Below, in pieces: positions 36,720-50,917 of a stretch of 64,000 nt of DNA; the first letter of the stretch is position 1; each line of letters starts with the position of its first letter. Origin of the DNA: Anoplolepis gracilipes (lineage: Eukaryota > Arthropoda > Insecta > Hymenoptera > Formicidae); NCBI RefSeq assembly GCF_047496725.1, contig NC_132976.1:6804001-6868000 (forward strand), written 5' to 3'. A program made the translations under genes and the position numbers. The notes beneath the pieces are model-generated. The model was not told where the DNA came from. It made no database searches and was given only the letters and a program-made list of their open reading frames with translations.

Positions 36720-38459
36720 CATGACTTGTTTGCAAAGTTAAAAGTTCACGAGAAGCGCAGTTTGTAAAAGCATCGACTTTGCAAGTATAAAAGGATCATA
36801 ATTCAAACAGCTCAGACAAATACATTAAGGTACTCATGGGACATCCTACTTAAGTATTAATGTCACAGTTTAAGAATTGCAAATGAGAGGAAAAGAATAT
36901 AATGCACTTAATAGATTTTGAGCTCTAATTGAAATTATTATAATCGTATTTATTATTATTTAATATTTCATGAAAAGTATACACGAGAGAGATTTCCTCT
37001 CGTCATTTTTGCGCTATTAATATGAGAAAGATTTTTATAAACCGAACACCTTCATGACTGGTGTTCTTTAAAAAGTAATTATCGGTCAATAAAGTCGTCG
37101 TTTCAGTGATAAAAACTAAAATAAATTTTGAATCGATAACGATTCCTTCCACCGCAATTGTCGCATAGGAAAAATGCAGATCGTATGTAAATTATACGGT
37201 TCTTGTGCGCGATTTAAGTTGAATTGGATTTATCCAAATGACTCTATATCTGATTTAAAGATGAATACGGATCTACAAGTTTGCTCACGAAGCGTGACGT
37301 GTAATACTTCAAACTCGAGCCACATCACGTTTCTCTCCTGCTTGTTTTCATTCCCTACATTCTACCGTGTACAATAATCATGTGTTGCACAGTGTTTGTA
37401 TTCGCGAGAGTATCGATTTATAATTACGCACCAATGTCATCCGAGCTACTTAACGGACAATAACATATTAATTTCTGATCAAATAAATTGATCCTCTTAA
37501 ATGATTGCGTATTTATTGTTCCTATCCGTGAAGCTAAAATGGGAAAAATAATGGCAGTTTCTTCATTAAAGCTTATATATATGAACATAAATGCGCGTAA
37601 CTGTACACACGAGTGATAAACGAATGTAATAAACGCATAACGGATTAGTTTTAGCAATAGATAAAGCGATACGTCCCGATACACCCACACCGATGTGTAT
37701 AAAATAAATTGCGTGATAAATGAACAGTCGGTTAATATTAAACTTTACCACACGATCGCTGAATCATATTTATAATTGACGAATCTGGCTGTTACTCATC
37801 GCATATCCCCGCTTGGTTTATCCATCCACACACATATGTATATTTGTGCATACGTTATACAGCACTCGCGATAACGCGCAGATGAACAGCGGACAATTTT
37901 CGTGCAAAAAAGACGCACAAGATAACAACGAAAATGGACAGAATAATAAAATAATTTCTCATTGAACAATTATGATACTTCTGTGATAACATAACGTTAA
38001 TTGATTCGCTTGCAATAAGTCAATTAATAGGTAATTGGAGCCATATTACTTGAGACGTAACTTCATTGTGCCTGATCAAAGTCGAGAAATCATTCAATTA
38101 TTCATCAATTAGTTAGTATGCGTGTGTTACGTCATCTAGCTTTAATAGTAAAGAGAAAATACCTGAGTTTACATGTGTATATTACATCATCCATAAATTT
38201 CTAATATCAATTTGATGCTAATTAAAAGATCTAAGACTAAAGATTCCTAAGCAATATACAATAATAATATTTAATTTTTTGTGTTTATTGAAAATAATGG
38301 TTTATTAATTTTAAAAAATTAATACAATTTTCGGAAATGAACTTGCATAACGAAGAAAGGATTGCTGAACCGACTTCGGATAACCATAGATTCATGCTTA
38401 CCGACCAATCCGGCCTCTCGGCGAGGATCGTAATCGTGCCAACGATTTGCAATTCTGCA
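26573..38459 (+). other. First part of a very large dystrophin intron (phase 0)
   Basis: It starts GTGAGT. No exon is recognised in this part. Contents: T18 at 28331-28348, CA and TAG microsatellites at 29638-29693, a two-copy AAAATAGAA repeat at 30368-30430, an AATG tetranucleotide tract at 33010-33044, AT tracts at 34326-34347 and about 36690-36718, a GACGC pentanucleotide run near 34851-34868, and a CpG-rich islet at 35850-35950 with a TCG/TCC codon-like repeat at about 35911-35948. The longest frames (28566-29012 and 32625-33077, both minus) have no recognised domain; the second translates part of the AATG tract. They are judged chance frames. Confidence 0.7.
33010..33044. repeat. AATG tetranucleotide microsatellite
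   Basis: Eight or more AATG/AATA units in a row. On the minus strand they translate to the FIHS/FIYS repeat of an open frame, explaining that frame as a simple-repeat artefact. Confidence 0.9.
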
Positions 38460-38914
38460 CGAAGGGCCTCACAATCCAGCTTCCGCTTTGACCGGCACGA
38501 GAGAGAGAGAAGTCATCTCCTTCTCTCTCTTTTATGCTGCACATTTGTTCCATTATTCCCACCCTTCCCGTCTTTCTCTTCTTTTCCCCTCCCGGCGTTA
38601 CACCCTATGGTTTGGTAGCAGCCGGCCCCATACACGGACCCACCGCTCCGACGCGCGATCAGTCGGCGTTTCGCGCGAAGTGCGAGTGCGCGCGCACGCA
38701 CGCACATACGCATGCATGCGTGAACGGACAAAGCGACCGGGACGCGGAGTAAGGATGTGATTCGTGCTGCTCCTGGAGATTCATCGCGCCGTGTGTAGGT
38801 GGTCGGCAGCAAAAAGGAAAAGGGCGCGCGGAGAAGTGCCGCGATCGGTGATTCGAGATATAAGAGAAATCGAGATCGTTCGAAACTACGACACAGTCGG
38901 ATCGGAGCGTTCTG
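38460..38914 (+). promoter_or_regulatory. Possible internal promoter and 5' UTR exon in the large dystrophin intron
   Basis: This is among the most CpG-rich parts of the window. A GAGA motif (about 38501-38511) precedes a TCAGT initiator-like pentamer at 38659-38663, and a plausible donor TTCTG|GTGAGA follows with its GT at 38915. Between them the ATGs open only short frames, including a start codon immediately followed by a stop (ATGTGA at 38755-38760). That pattern fits a noncoding first exon of about 250 bases better than a coding one. If real it could start another dystrophin isoform or a nested transcript. No downstream partner exon has been identified, so this rests on composition and weak motifs. 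Confidence 0.25.
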
Positions 38915-41900
38915 GTGAGATTAAGTATCCTGCGAGGAAATTGAAGGATCGCTACTAGTAATCGTCATAAATCTATTCAATTCGATTCTATTTCCGCAAG
39001 ATCGATAAAACGCGCACGCTGACGGAGACGGAGTCGTGTCATTGAATATTCAGTGAAATTTGTAAAAAATTGAGAGCGCACAATGCCATCAATTTGGCAC
39101 GGATTAAATTGGTGTTAAATCTTAATTTGTTGACGTTTATTTTGCGAGTTTTGAAAAAAAAAAAAAAACCTAAAAGAATTTTTAACGATAATAGAACAAT
39201 AATTGGAGTTGTAATATCAGAAAGCTTTAAATCTAAATTTTCTTTTTCTTTTAATCAAATAATGACGATATTGTTTGATAGTTGCTCTTTATATCTAGGC
39301 CCGTTTTAATATTTTTTGTTGCAAAGATAAATAAATTAAATAGAAATTCTTTTACATATATATACATACGGCTATATGGATACGAAATATTAGCATTAGA
39401 AATAACATTAGAATAAAAGTATGAGTGTAAAAAAAATAAACAATAGCAAAATGTCTTTTATAAAGATTGAATATAATCGTAAAAATATATACATATATTT
39501 CCACACGTGTGAAACTTGCACTAATTAAAATGATGATGAAAAGAATGCTGCTCTACTGTGCACGAATGCATAATGAATAAGCAGATGAAATTGGCCGAGG
39601 AAACGACTGGTTTTGTTACGAGGGTCCTCCGGTTTTTACCATCTCTCTCGCGCTTCCCTCTTCTTTCAATGTACATCCTGCAGCTCGAATCAAAGGGTCC
39701 CTTTGGTTTGCTCCATTTTTTTATCGCGCACCAAAAGAAATTGCTTTTGGCGGAAGTGATTGGAATACGTGGAATTAAGATAGACGTTTCGATGAATTAA
39801 CTATTTATATAAATAGAGAATCTTTTTTACCAAGATATTTATAAGATAATATCAATATTTGAAAAGTAGAAAAAAATATAACGCTTAATTAAATTCTCGC
39901 AGAAGATAATTATTTTGTTTTTTGACAAATAATAGCAATTTGTTACCAACGTGTTACCGAACATATCATATATAGAACTAAATACATATAGTACAGTGAT
40001 ACATAAAAGCAATTTACAGATCGTAATTTAACGGGTACTTGGCGTTTAAAGCTGCGCTTGAGGATCAAAAGTTTCGAGGCTTCAAGCACTTAAGAGTTTC
40101 CTCCTTCTCCCGAAGGTACCACCTCCTTTGAGATATTTGTTCGAAGGTTCGAATGCACTTGACGAAATGGATCTCTTTACAGGTCGTAAACGTCGCCGTG
40201 GTTGCCATTCTTTCCGCAAGTTTGCCCATAATACTTGAATTCCTCTTTAATGGAAGAATGACCATCTTTTTTGGAACGTTAACGTTCGATCCAATATCGT
40301 CAATATCCAATTGCCGCTCATGTCAAGATATTTTTATATGTTTGAACCTATGTTATATGAGCCTTCATCAATTATTATTTACTAATCAATGATAATTGCT
40401 TTATTCTCTAACAACAATTAGGAAATTTTGTGCTTTAAACTTCATAACTTGAATTATTTTTTTGCGTAAATATAGATAAATAATTTGCAAGATGTAGCTT
40501 AGAAATATCTACAAAATGCTAAACTGTTGAATTTTTCGAAAGCGACTTTGAATTAAGATTTTTGATGAAATAGAATTATGAAGGATTTGTCTCTTATGTA
40601 AGATCAGGTTATAATTTTTACACAATTCTCCCTTCAGCAATTTTGAACGAACGATATTTTCTTCTTTCTCTTTAATGTATAATACAACAAGTTATTTTAT
40701 TTTCAATGAAATTTGTTTTTAAGTGAAAAACAGTTAACAAAAATATGGCAAAGGGCAGCCAGCTGAATAGAAGAATATTCTATTCATAATTGAATTAGTT
40801 ATATCTTTACAAAAGTCTTGTTAAATCTTATCATCGTCAAAAAAAATTCTGATATTTGACACGTGTAACGATATTTATCTTACGATGAAGCATACAAATC
40901 ATAATATGCAAAATAACTTCGAGCCGCGCGGACTTTGCAATAAACAGGGCATCGTATCCCCGGGAGGATTTTAATGCATACGTAATTTAATCGCGCATCA
41001 TACCGAGGCCCCTGTCCATGGAAAGGACAGTTTTCTGTCGTGTATGGCTCGGCTGGTATCTCCGCATGCAGTCGCGAGAAATCCAGTTTTCGCAATAAAC
41101 TCTCGCTGCACATCCGTGCGTCGTGTTGCGTTGACTACTTCTTTCCTCTCATAAATGGCAACTTTTGCTGGTACTACCAGCAACGTCCTGGCTTATTTCT
41201 GTTTATTTAATCCTCGTTTACTCATTTTATTTTCCCGGCTAAGCAAATGACAAATTCAAAACTTGGGCCAGTTTATCCGTAATTAGATAGAATGTCGACC
41301 TCTGGGATAAGTTCATTGTATATTTTTGTTGAAAAAATACATGTAAGTTTATATACATACATCACTGCGCGAGAAAAAAACGCGAAAATATCGACGAAAT
41401 TAAAAATTTGCAATGGTTTACGTCACAAACCTATGTCAACAGCTTATTGTTTTCTCATCGCTCAATAAGAGAGTAGAATAAATGATACCGTTTTATTTAC
41501 AAAACATTATCATGAACACTAATACTCTGTAGTGAAATGAGATATCTTTCGTAAGCTGGGTGGCCTGTTATATTATCAGCATTTATAATCGATTCGTTTT
41601 AGACGTATGAATGTTTCATTGCAATATTTCACGTGCGTAAATTTTTGCGTGAATATTTTTTTTCTGTTATTAAAAATTGGAAATCATAAATATTAAAATC
41701 ATCTGGTATTTCTTCTTAGAATATAATATATGAAAGTTGCCACTAGATTCGAGTTACTGAACGTGTGATTCTCGGTATATTCTTTCCGACATGAAAGAAT
41801 AAATAGAATTGCTATGAGTGTGCCGGATGAAGCGTGAAAAAATAAACGGCTAAAGAGATTACACTAGTCTCTTAACTAAAGCGTAACACTTTTATTATTC

Positions 41901-43073
41901 ACGGAATAAAAGCGTTCCGTATATCTTTTATTTTTACGAATAATGAAAGTGTTTATATTTCCTGACTAAATATTCTATAACAAGATACAAAAATATCCCA
42001 ATGATATTGTAGGTATTACAAAAATATGTAGTTAGAAATATAACAGAAATTATGTGTATGAATAAGATAAATTGATACAATTACTTTATTTTATTTTTCC
42101 ACACTTTTAATTAATTATTTATACTAAATAACATATTAATACAATAAAATTTGTAAAACACGCGAATGGTTTTATGTATAAATTTTACATTTAAACTTCT
42201 TTTAACTATTTTTAATTATAATGAAAATTTGTTTTTTTTTTTTTTTTTTTTTTTTTTTTGTCTATTAATTCTGACATGTGCCATGATCACATATAATTTA
42301 GCCTTCCTGTAGTGTTCTTGTAGTCTTTGGAAAGTCAATTCCGCTGAGATTCTTATCGTTGGAGCACTCAAGCTTAAGCTGTTGGTCAAGCAAGTAGCCT
42401 CTCCAGAATGTATTCAACATGACTGTTTTCCTCCTGCATCTCTTCGTGCGTTTACCACAAGAGAGCTGCGGAAGCTTGACAACTGAATCGTTTGACCCAT
42501 TTCTTCCTTGCGTGGTTTCGCAATGCTTCGCCAGCATAACGATCTTTTGTACGCCTCGTATTGCTCTAACACATTCCCACTTACGATACTAGAAATTAGC
42601 TGGACGCGACAAGTTCCTTTCGCTTTTCGACCGCTTTCTTGAACTGACTTATAAACGTGTTAAAGATGAGAACCTGTGCAATTTCTTAAAATATTTTTAT
42701 CCTTCATAGAGTCTTTTAATGGAAGAATAGAAATTTCCTTTTTGCTAAATTAAAAAAACTATATATTCTCCATTATTGTGGTAACTCTAAAGAATGTGAA
42801 CAATGCGGAAATGAAATTCTGATGGCCGTTTTTTAAACACAAATAAACTCTCGAAAGAATTTACAATTTATATTTTATATTTAGCCTACACGAAGGTATT
42901 AACTTCTTTCTCTCTCTTTTTCTCTCTCTCTCTCTCTTCCTCTTCTCTCTCTATCTCTCTTATTGTTTAAACTTATTGCTACATTTATAGTCATAGGGAT
43001 AAGATTGATTGTATGCGTTTTAAATACACAACGAATGGAAAATGATTATAGAGTAAATATGGAAGAATTTACG

Positions 43074-43132
43074 TTAGTTAATGTAGAAAAGATCAAAAGC
43101 ACTTTTAGTTAATGCAGAAGAGATCAAAAGCA
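43074..43132. repeat. 31-bp tandem duplication, two copies
   Basis: TTAGTTAATGTAGAAAAGAT and its continuation CAAAAGCA (43074-43101) recur at 43105-43132 with two substitutions. Confidence 0.75.
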
Positions 43133-44598
43133 TGTACGAGACACAGGACGTACCATCTTTATGCAAATTTTTAAAGTACTTGGCAATATTAACACATAAC
43201 GATCAAACTTTTTAAAAGCTTTTATATACCGATAAATATCTTTAATTAAAGCATTTTTCACATTAAGATTGCAGAATCAAATAAAACTTAATATACACAT
43301 AAAAATGATAAAAATTTAGTTATTTTCTAATTTCTTATTTTCTATTCTTTAATAAATTCTTTGATAAATTTTTAAAATTATAAATATTAAATTCTGTTCA
43401 ATTACATCAATTAATAATAGTTGTCAAGATATTCACAAGTTGTCAGTTTCGTTAATTAAAAATGCGTCGTGTCCGAGAGATATTTAATCTTAACTCGCGA
43501 GATCTTGACAGTATATTTCGTGTACAGTATACACTCGCATATTTCTGTTAAGTAATAATCATTTATCAGATCTACACGTTCACCTTCGCGTCTGTTCGAA
43601 ACTAAGGGAGGAGAAGGTTGTATTTCTTGACACCTCTAACCTGCTTAGATTGGATTACGCTGGATTGTATAGCGTTACAGTGAGCACACCAAGCGTGATT
43701 CTGTGCTCTCGCATTCGTCCGCGTGTTTAGGCGAGTTAACACGTTGCCGCGAGGCAACGAGGATTCTCCATTACACACGGGGGTCGAGGAATCCCCGTAC
43801 AACCCGTTGTATAACGGCGACGTGTTAATATTTGCGCGTATACCTACGCGTTTACCGGGTCACACGATTACGTAATTCTGCAAATAATCCCGTGAGTAAC
43901 GGCAGACACATCGCGCTTGTTGCTTTCTCAGTACCTCTCTGTGTACATTCCTCTTGCTCTTTCTTAGGAACACATTGAAACGGATAGTTCATCATTTCGG
44001 TTTCGACTTTGTACTCACCCCAGAGAATCTCTTGTCGACTGCTCCGATCATTCGCCTCTTCGACTTTAGGAGGAAAAAACTAAATTTAAAGTTTACGTCA
44101 TCGTAAAGTTCTTCTACCGCTTTTCACAATTGAACACTCGTTCGGTTAGGCTACAGAAATAGATGATCGTTCCGCGCAAGTGATTGTTTGCTAATATATA
44201 GTATCTTGAAACGTTCTAAAGTAAAATTGATCGATATTTATAAATGGAAAAGCTAAAATATTTATTTCTACCTAGCTAGTTCAATCTCTTTGTCGTAGAG
44301 ATATAAATTAAATTTTTTAAATAAAGTCTCTCTTTATCAACTGTTCGTCTTTATCATATCTATGATGACTCTTAAGTTACATAATATAATAGATATTTTT
44401 ATATGTGAGAAAAATATCGATACTAGTAATTATATCGATAAATATCGTTTTCGTCGACTAATTATTCGGATTGCGTAGGTGTTGCAACCACACCTCAGCG
44501 ACACGTCGCATGAATTGTAACTCGTATCATTACGAACATGTTTTGTCGAGTCATTTATGCCGCTGCTCAATCCGGTCCGCTATGTTCAGAAGCGAAAC

Positions 44599-44599
<1 letters not shown>

Positions 44600-44630
<31 letters not shown>

Positions 44631-44771
44631 GAAGGAGTGAATCAGACGAAAAACTCGCGAGAGAATAAGATAGAAACCATCAAAGAGGGGAGAAGTCGAC
44701 GAGATTTCGTCTTTCTCGTCTTTTTTTCTTTCCTCTTACGGTGTAAGCCGTAATGCTATTTTTAGCTTCAG

Positions 44772-44802
<31 letters not shown>

Positions 44803-44803
44803 T

Positions 44804-44871
<68 letters not shown>
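44600..44871. repeat. Opposed GA and TC microsatellites
   Basis: A GA tract of about 29 bases (44600-44628) is followed after about 140 bp by a TC tract of about 100 bases (44771-44871). They are mutually complementary, so together they form an inverted repeat that could fold back; long TC tracts can also adopt triplex structure. GA repeats match GAGA-factor binding motifs. The interval also looks prone to replication slippage. Confidence 0.9.
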
Positions 44872-44872
<1 letters not shown>

Positions 44873-45712
44873 GCCGTTATCACGTATTCACATATTTACA
44901 TATACATACATGCTCAAGTTGATCCTCGCAGAATATCCGATGCATTTTTCCGGCAATTTTTATAAACAGTTCCTTTATCGCACATTTTCGAGATTATTTC
45001 GGAAATTTTCCGAATAATATGTAAAAATATAATAACATAGAATAGAAATTGCTTTAGTTAGATGATTATGAGTTTAAAAAAAGAAAGGCGAAGTATAGTT
45101 TTTAACATTTTCTGTGTAATATAATATGCTTATTATTATATAAAAAATTTTCAGGAAATCAAAGTTTAAGTAATTAGTACAGTTAGTTACAATTTGTATT
45201 AAACAGATTGTATTTAAACGTTTTGCGGCAAACAGTAATACTGAATATTGAAAATTAATGTTCTAAGCAAATTTAACTGCTTCGTTTCGTGTAATTTATC
45301 GTCGAAAATCCTTCGTCAGCAGCAAAATCGCTTAAATCATCTACTTAAATCATGTTATACATATGAGTTATCAAAATGGCTTATACGTGCATATATAAAG
45401 CCTGATCGTCTCTTTCACGCATACCAGTGGAGAAAGACAAAGGATTTGGCTGTCGGATCCCGACACTTTGCTCCTTCTCTCTTCGTCCCTCTCGTCCTTC
45501 TTCTTCTTTGGGTATTCCATGAAGACTCGCATACTAACCTCGGCATCATTGGAATCTTAATTACGTTACAGTCCATTCATGGCAGCTGATGCTCCGTCGT
45601 TATCGTCGCGACTCGACTGTCTAGACGCGACGTGTCAATCGATTATTCGATCGTGAAAGTGCGATCACAATGTTTTCAAATCAATCTTTGAAGTAAAAAG
45701 CAGGATCGTCGA

Positions 45713-45749
45713 AACAAATTATGTTGAAAAATAACCAACATAATTTGTT
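45713..45749. repeat. Perfect 14-bp inverted repeat with a 9-base loop
   Basis: AACAAATTATGTTG (45713-45726) is exactly complementary to CAACATAATTTGTT (45736-45749). The arms have no mismatch. They are short for a miRNA precursor, so a cruciform or a small remnant of a transposon is equally possible. Confidence 0.7.
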
Positions 45750-48700
45750 CCAACAATCAATAAAGGAATTGCGGCGAGTTCAAATATGCTACGGAAATAT
45801 AGATACATTACGTTAATTTTGTTGCATTGTGACGCGTAGCGAGATTATATTTTTTTGATATTTAGTTGACATCAGTTGTCAACTATAAATTGGCTACCAA
45901 CATTTTCTTCAATTCCCAGGAAGAGATTGGCAAATATCTGCTTCTCTGTGGCACAATACGACGAACACGATCCGCCTTTGTCTGAATTTCACTGAAAGGT
46001 GTGTTGCTGCAGGCTGCCCGGATTACGTTCTCCTTTTTTCGAACGAAGCCCCATCAAACGAGGGTTTCCTCGTCGATACGACAACGTGTATACATTGCGA
46101 TCCTTCCCAGACGTTTCTACTCCGATATCCGATTAAACGTCGTTCGTCGTTAAAAAGGGTTTTAAACGTTTCTATTGGTTCACACACAAATCTGTACCGC
46201 GTCTCGAAATACGTCTTGACAATAAATCAAAACAAAGATATTAGTATATATCCGATATTTGTATTAAATTTCATTAAAAATATTATCGATTAAACAAAGA
46301 ATAGCATGAATTATAAAAACATGGGGGTTAAAATAAATCGTATACCTATTTTTTTCTTACGTATGTGTAGTTATATATTTTAATTACATTTTTAGTTTTA
46401 TTTATACGTATATGATACAAATTAAATAAATCGATTAAATTGTGATGGGATATGACGTATATCGCGTTGCCTAAATGAACAGTTTTACTTCTTCTCGAGA
46501 ACACTAGCGATTTCCGTTGAAACTTCGCATTTTGTGCGTTTTTGTCGATGCTCTGTCACAAATATTATTCGCACGTGTGTATATGTGTGTAACACGGACC
46601 TTCGAACCAAATCCAGGATAACGGTTCGCGGAATGTCGGGGATTTAAATGGGATTGGATGAAGAGTCAAATGGTTTTCTCCCTTGTCTGTTCTCCGGAAG
46701 ATAAACCCGTATCGTGAATCCGCTTGTAGTCGGTTGCATCCCGCCATAGATGTACCGATAACTCTCGCTTCTCGTGCTTTTTTCTCGTAGATGCGATTAA
46801 AGCCTTCCATCGCCCTTTGTCCTTCCCCAATGAACGGTTACTATCTTCATTTTGGACGACATGGCCTGACTTACGGATTTCATCATTAACATTCTAGTCT
46901 TTTGATAAAGCCGGGTACAATCTGGAAATATGTCATTTAAAGGAACTAAAGTTAAGTGTAATAAATATCAAATTTGAAAATTTCTCATTTTTTTGAATAA
47001 CTTATTTATTTATAGTTTAAAAGCTGTTTTTCTGTATTTTTGTACGGATAAATATGAACCGGTTCCGAAAATGACATAAATCAAATTTTGAAATATACAT
47101 GTCCACATTTGCATGATGCATTGAACAGGATATTAATAGCATGTCAATCTTGATGCATCAGCTTTAGGAAATTAGATGGGTTGTCATTTGCAAAGTATCT
47201 CATATATGCAGTATAAAAATTCAAGTTATTAAAATAAGGGAGAGGTATATAGAGATTAATTTTTTAAAGATATATAATAAACTTAATAATAAACTAAATA
47301 AAATCAGGGTTTAAAATAATGCAATATATTTGAACAGAAACTTTAAAAATTTACATCATATCCTTTTTAGTATAAATGAATACATATGCGTGGGCAATGT
47401 AACAAAGAGGCAACTTATTTGTGACATTTACTAAATCATATCTGAATATCATAATTTAACGTAACACGTGTATAATATCGCCACATAATTCAATACTGCT
47501 TTATCGCTTTTGCAACAACTACGTCACACAATTATATTCTACCCATTTAATTAATGAGATGCGCGCAGCGTAGAGATATAATGCAACTTTAGAATTTGCA
47601 AAGGCTTGATACGATTCGCGTATAATAAGATAAATAGCCGGCATGAAAAGCCGTATCATCAAATGTAACGAAGCACGAGGAGCTTCCTAATTAAAGGACT
47701 ATTAATATAAGTATAACGTTAAATTACATTGTCTCATATTGCTTTTTCTGTCCGACATGCTTGTACATTCCATCGATGGGCGACCGTAATTTATTGCCTG
47801 GTCGCCATTCGGTACCATATATCATTCAAAAACGATTGGATTAAGTTCTATCAGATTAAAGTGCCTCGTTTATGTCCATAAGTGGCTCTTCTGCTAATCT
47901 CAATTCTGAGTCATCGCTAACACAATTGCCTTTCAAACTGACAGCGTACATCGATGAAGACTTACGTTCGTCATGCTGTGCAATTAACTGGTTCTAATTG
48001 AGGCATGGTTAATCATGATCGATGGCAAGGCACTTATCCTCTATCTGCTCAATATTGTATATTTTTTGCCACTGTCAATTTCTTACGCATTAAAAGACAT
48101 ACTACATGCTAGAATATTTTTGTATGCACTTTCTAGAAATATCTAACAATTTAATGAGCAAATTATAAAGAAATCTTATAGAAATAAATTCTATGAAAGC
48201 AACGAGTCTCGAGAAAAAAACTTTTGAATCTTGTATCTTTTCTAGATATAAAAATGTCTAGTAGTAAGAAGTAGAATATTATTTTTAAAGAATTTTTAAA
48301 GAAAGAAAATTTTTTAAGTGAGAGAAAAAGGATATCTCAAGGTTTTCTTTAACACCTCTGTTCATCTATAAATTCTTTAACGTGATTTACACATGGTGAC
48401 TTTATGAATATGAAAATAAAAAAGTTGTCATCATCACAAAACTCGTACATATTAAATAAAAATAAATTTAATGCATAAGATTAAATACATTGTCGCGACT
48501 CTTAAAGTGCACGTACTTCATTTTGGGTTCTTTGCGCTTTTAGCCACCATAAGTATATGGGTGTTTTCCGCGCACTCTCGGTGCTTAGTCAAAAGCATTT
48601 TTATCGCGATGCAAGGTGCACCGTTTGCACGATGCAATGTTGAGCGTTTTATCGTTTCGCGCTCGTATTCGCTGCGCATAAAGTCACGCACAGCTGCAGT

Positions 48701-50915
48701 GTCGACCCGAGATATTTTAAAAGAAACTCACATAGATCCGAGATGAGATTTTAAAACTATTCTGTGTTTCATATAAATCAGATTTTAAATACATTTCTCT
48801 ATATTTATCAAATTGTGATGCTTATAAATGCATAGATTTGTTTAGTAATTTAGAAAATGATAAATAAATAAATAAATATATATATATATATATATACATA
48901 AAATTCAAGGCAATATATTGAGAATGAAAAGTTATAAGTTATTAAAAATTCTTTAATTAAGGATCCGATGTAATAGTGGTTAGAAACTTTTTTAAAAACT
49001 TAAGAAAATTAATATAAATTGAACTTTTCCCGAACTTTAAGATTAATTTTCTTCAAGTTCCGTCTAAAAGAAGTGAAACAGCTTATTTTTTGCATCAATG
49101 CACTTTAATTACACGAATTTTACTTATAAAATGTGAAATACTCAATTTACAATGATAAATTTAAAAAGTAGAGAGACATCTTAAAAATTACGCTCGTCAA
49201 AAATCTGTTCAACTTTGATTTGTACCTGTTAATGAACCGTAAATACTTTGCAATCATATCGATAGGATTTTACGACTTGACGACATTCCTTACTTAAGCG
49301 TTAATTCTCATCTTTCTTTTTTGATTTTTTTCATAATATTTGTGACAATATTGGCAATTTCGAATGCCCTTAAAATTTAGTCCCATCTAAAAATGTCTAT
49401 CAAAAAGATTTTTCAACAAAATTTAATCATTTAACGTAAATTTTGTTTCAGTAACTTAATAATTGTTAGATAATTTATATAAAAAAATTTATCTAATTTT
49501 TTAAACAGATAGATAGTCACTTAATTCATAATACAGGAATTATATTAAATTTTATTTTATGTCAAAAATAAATTAACGAAATGCAGTTGATATTTTAAAA
49601 TACACTTTTTTTTTAAATGATGAAAAGATTATTTGTGAAATTCGACATAATGCGCTGTTAAAATTAAATTTGTAAATAGAATTTTAAGGTTAGCGGAGTT
49701 TATCGAATAAACCATCGCAAGAGATTAAAACAAATTGAAAAATTGCCATTGAATTTAATCGAAATCATTTAGTATAAAAGAAAAAAAATTTTGAAAAATT
49801 TTATATAAAACGATAATGCTGTTTTGCATAATATGACACGTCATATCAAATAATATTCAAGCTCATTTTTTTTTATTGATAATTAGTTTCCATCATTTCT
49901 CGTAATACATTGTTTATAATGAAATGAATGAGAGAAATGAAATAATTTAAACTTATAGTGTACATAAATGTATAGTTTATAAAAATAAAATATTAATATA
50001 TTAAAGTAAACATATTATAAGTCAAAAGCGTATTTAAAATAGCTAATTAAAATTATTACTATTTAATTATTAGTTATCAAATAATTACTATAATAGTATC
50101 GATACTATGACGGAAAATTAATATATATTTTAACTATATTTATAAGTAATAGTTGCTTAACTATCGTACATCTGATATTTAATCTGCGATCAATTACAAT
50201 ATCGATTATGTTCTGAAAGTTTGACCGTTCAAATAAAGTAAGTGGAAATTACTTTTCATTCACGCTGAGTGAAACTAGAATCCTTGAACTTTATTTCAGT
50301 TTCCAGAAGTTGTGGAACTTTCAGAGAAGGAAAGAGAGAGCTGTGTAATTTATAAAATCTACTTTATCACGCGACGCCTCTCGTACAATCTTTATATTTT
50401 AAACACGGTCATATGTTTTACAATTAAAAACTAGTTTCACACGATGTGTCAGTCCTATATACAGAATGAAATCTACTATTTCCCGTTGCAGTTGATTAGT
50501 CATTTCCTCCGTTCTTAGTACAGTGCCCTGCCAACGTCTCGTCGTAGCCTATTAATATCCTCTGATTTCAGCAAATTCTTCGTCCTTTGCAATACCTACC
50601 TATCTATCGGAAATTCTGTAATTTCTATGCGCATTTGAAATACCATAATATTCCTCCTTTCCTCTCAGAATATTCACGTAGAAATTTACAAACGTTTTAC
50701 GAAATTGCTATGTGCCCATATTCGACCAACAGCAAAGAATTATTTCTCGTAATTTAAAGTCGAGCCAAACGTAAATTACATTTTTACTTAAAGCAATTTA
50801 TTCATTACAATTAAATATAACTATATATAACCGGCAACTTTCTCTAATTAAAAATATTAAGCAATTTGTGTATCGAAAAATTAAAAAAAGAATTTATGAC
50901 ACTTTTTATCGATCA

Positions 50916-50917
<2 letters not shown>

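Larger units (their letters stand above)
38915..50917 (+). other. Middle part of the large dystrophin intron
   Basis: No exon is supported. Notable items are a T28 run at 42232-42259, a TC-rich tract at about 42907-42960, a 31-bp tandem duplication at 43074-43132, the opposed GA and TC tracts at 44600-44871, a perfect hairpin at 45713-45749 and a TA tract at about 48876-48895. Open frames at 44471-44965 are translations of GA/TC microsatellites. Other short frames (39558-39800, 42298-42537, 45248-45589, 48471-48746 and others) match nothing recognised. Confidence 0.7.

Noticed and set aside
40279..40290. GTTCGATCC resembling a tRNA B box
   Set aside because: No matching A box or cloverleaf could be drawn around it.
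44020..44080. Minus-strand segment ending CTGGG|GTGAGTAC that resembles a donor
   Set aside because: The upstream frame is very short and no acceptor, partner exon or protein similarity was seen.
44471..44965. Several frames rich in RE or SL
   Set aside because: Direct translations of GA/TC microsatellites.
45920..45995. Possible small terminal exon after CCCAG, frame KRLANICFSVAQYDEHDPPL then a stop
   Set aside because: Only 24 codons; it would need a phase-2 intron, incompatible with the phase-0 dystrophin intron, and nothing recognisable precedes it.
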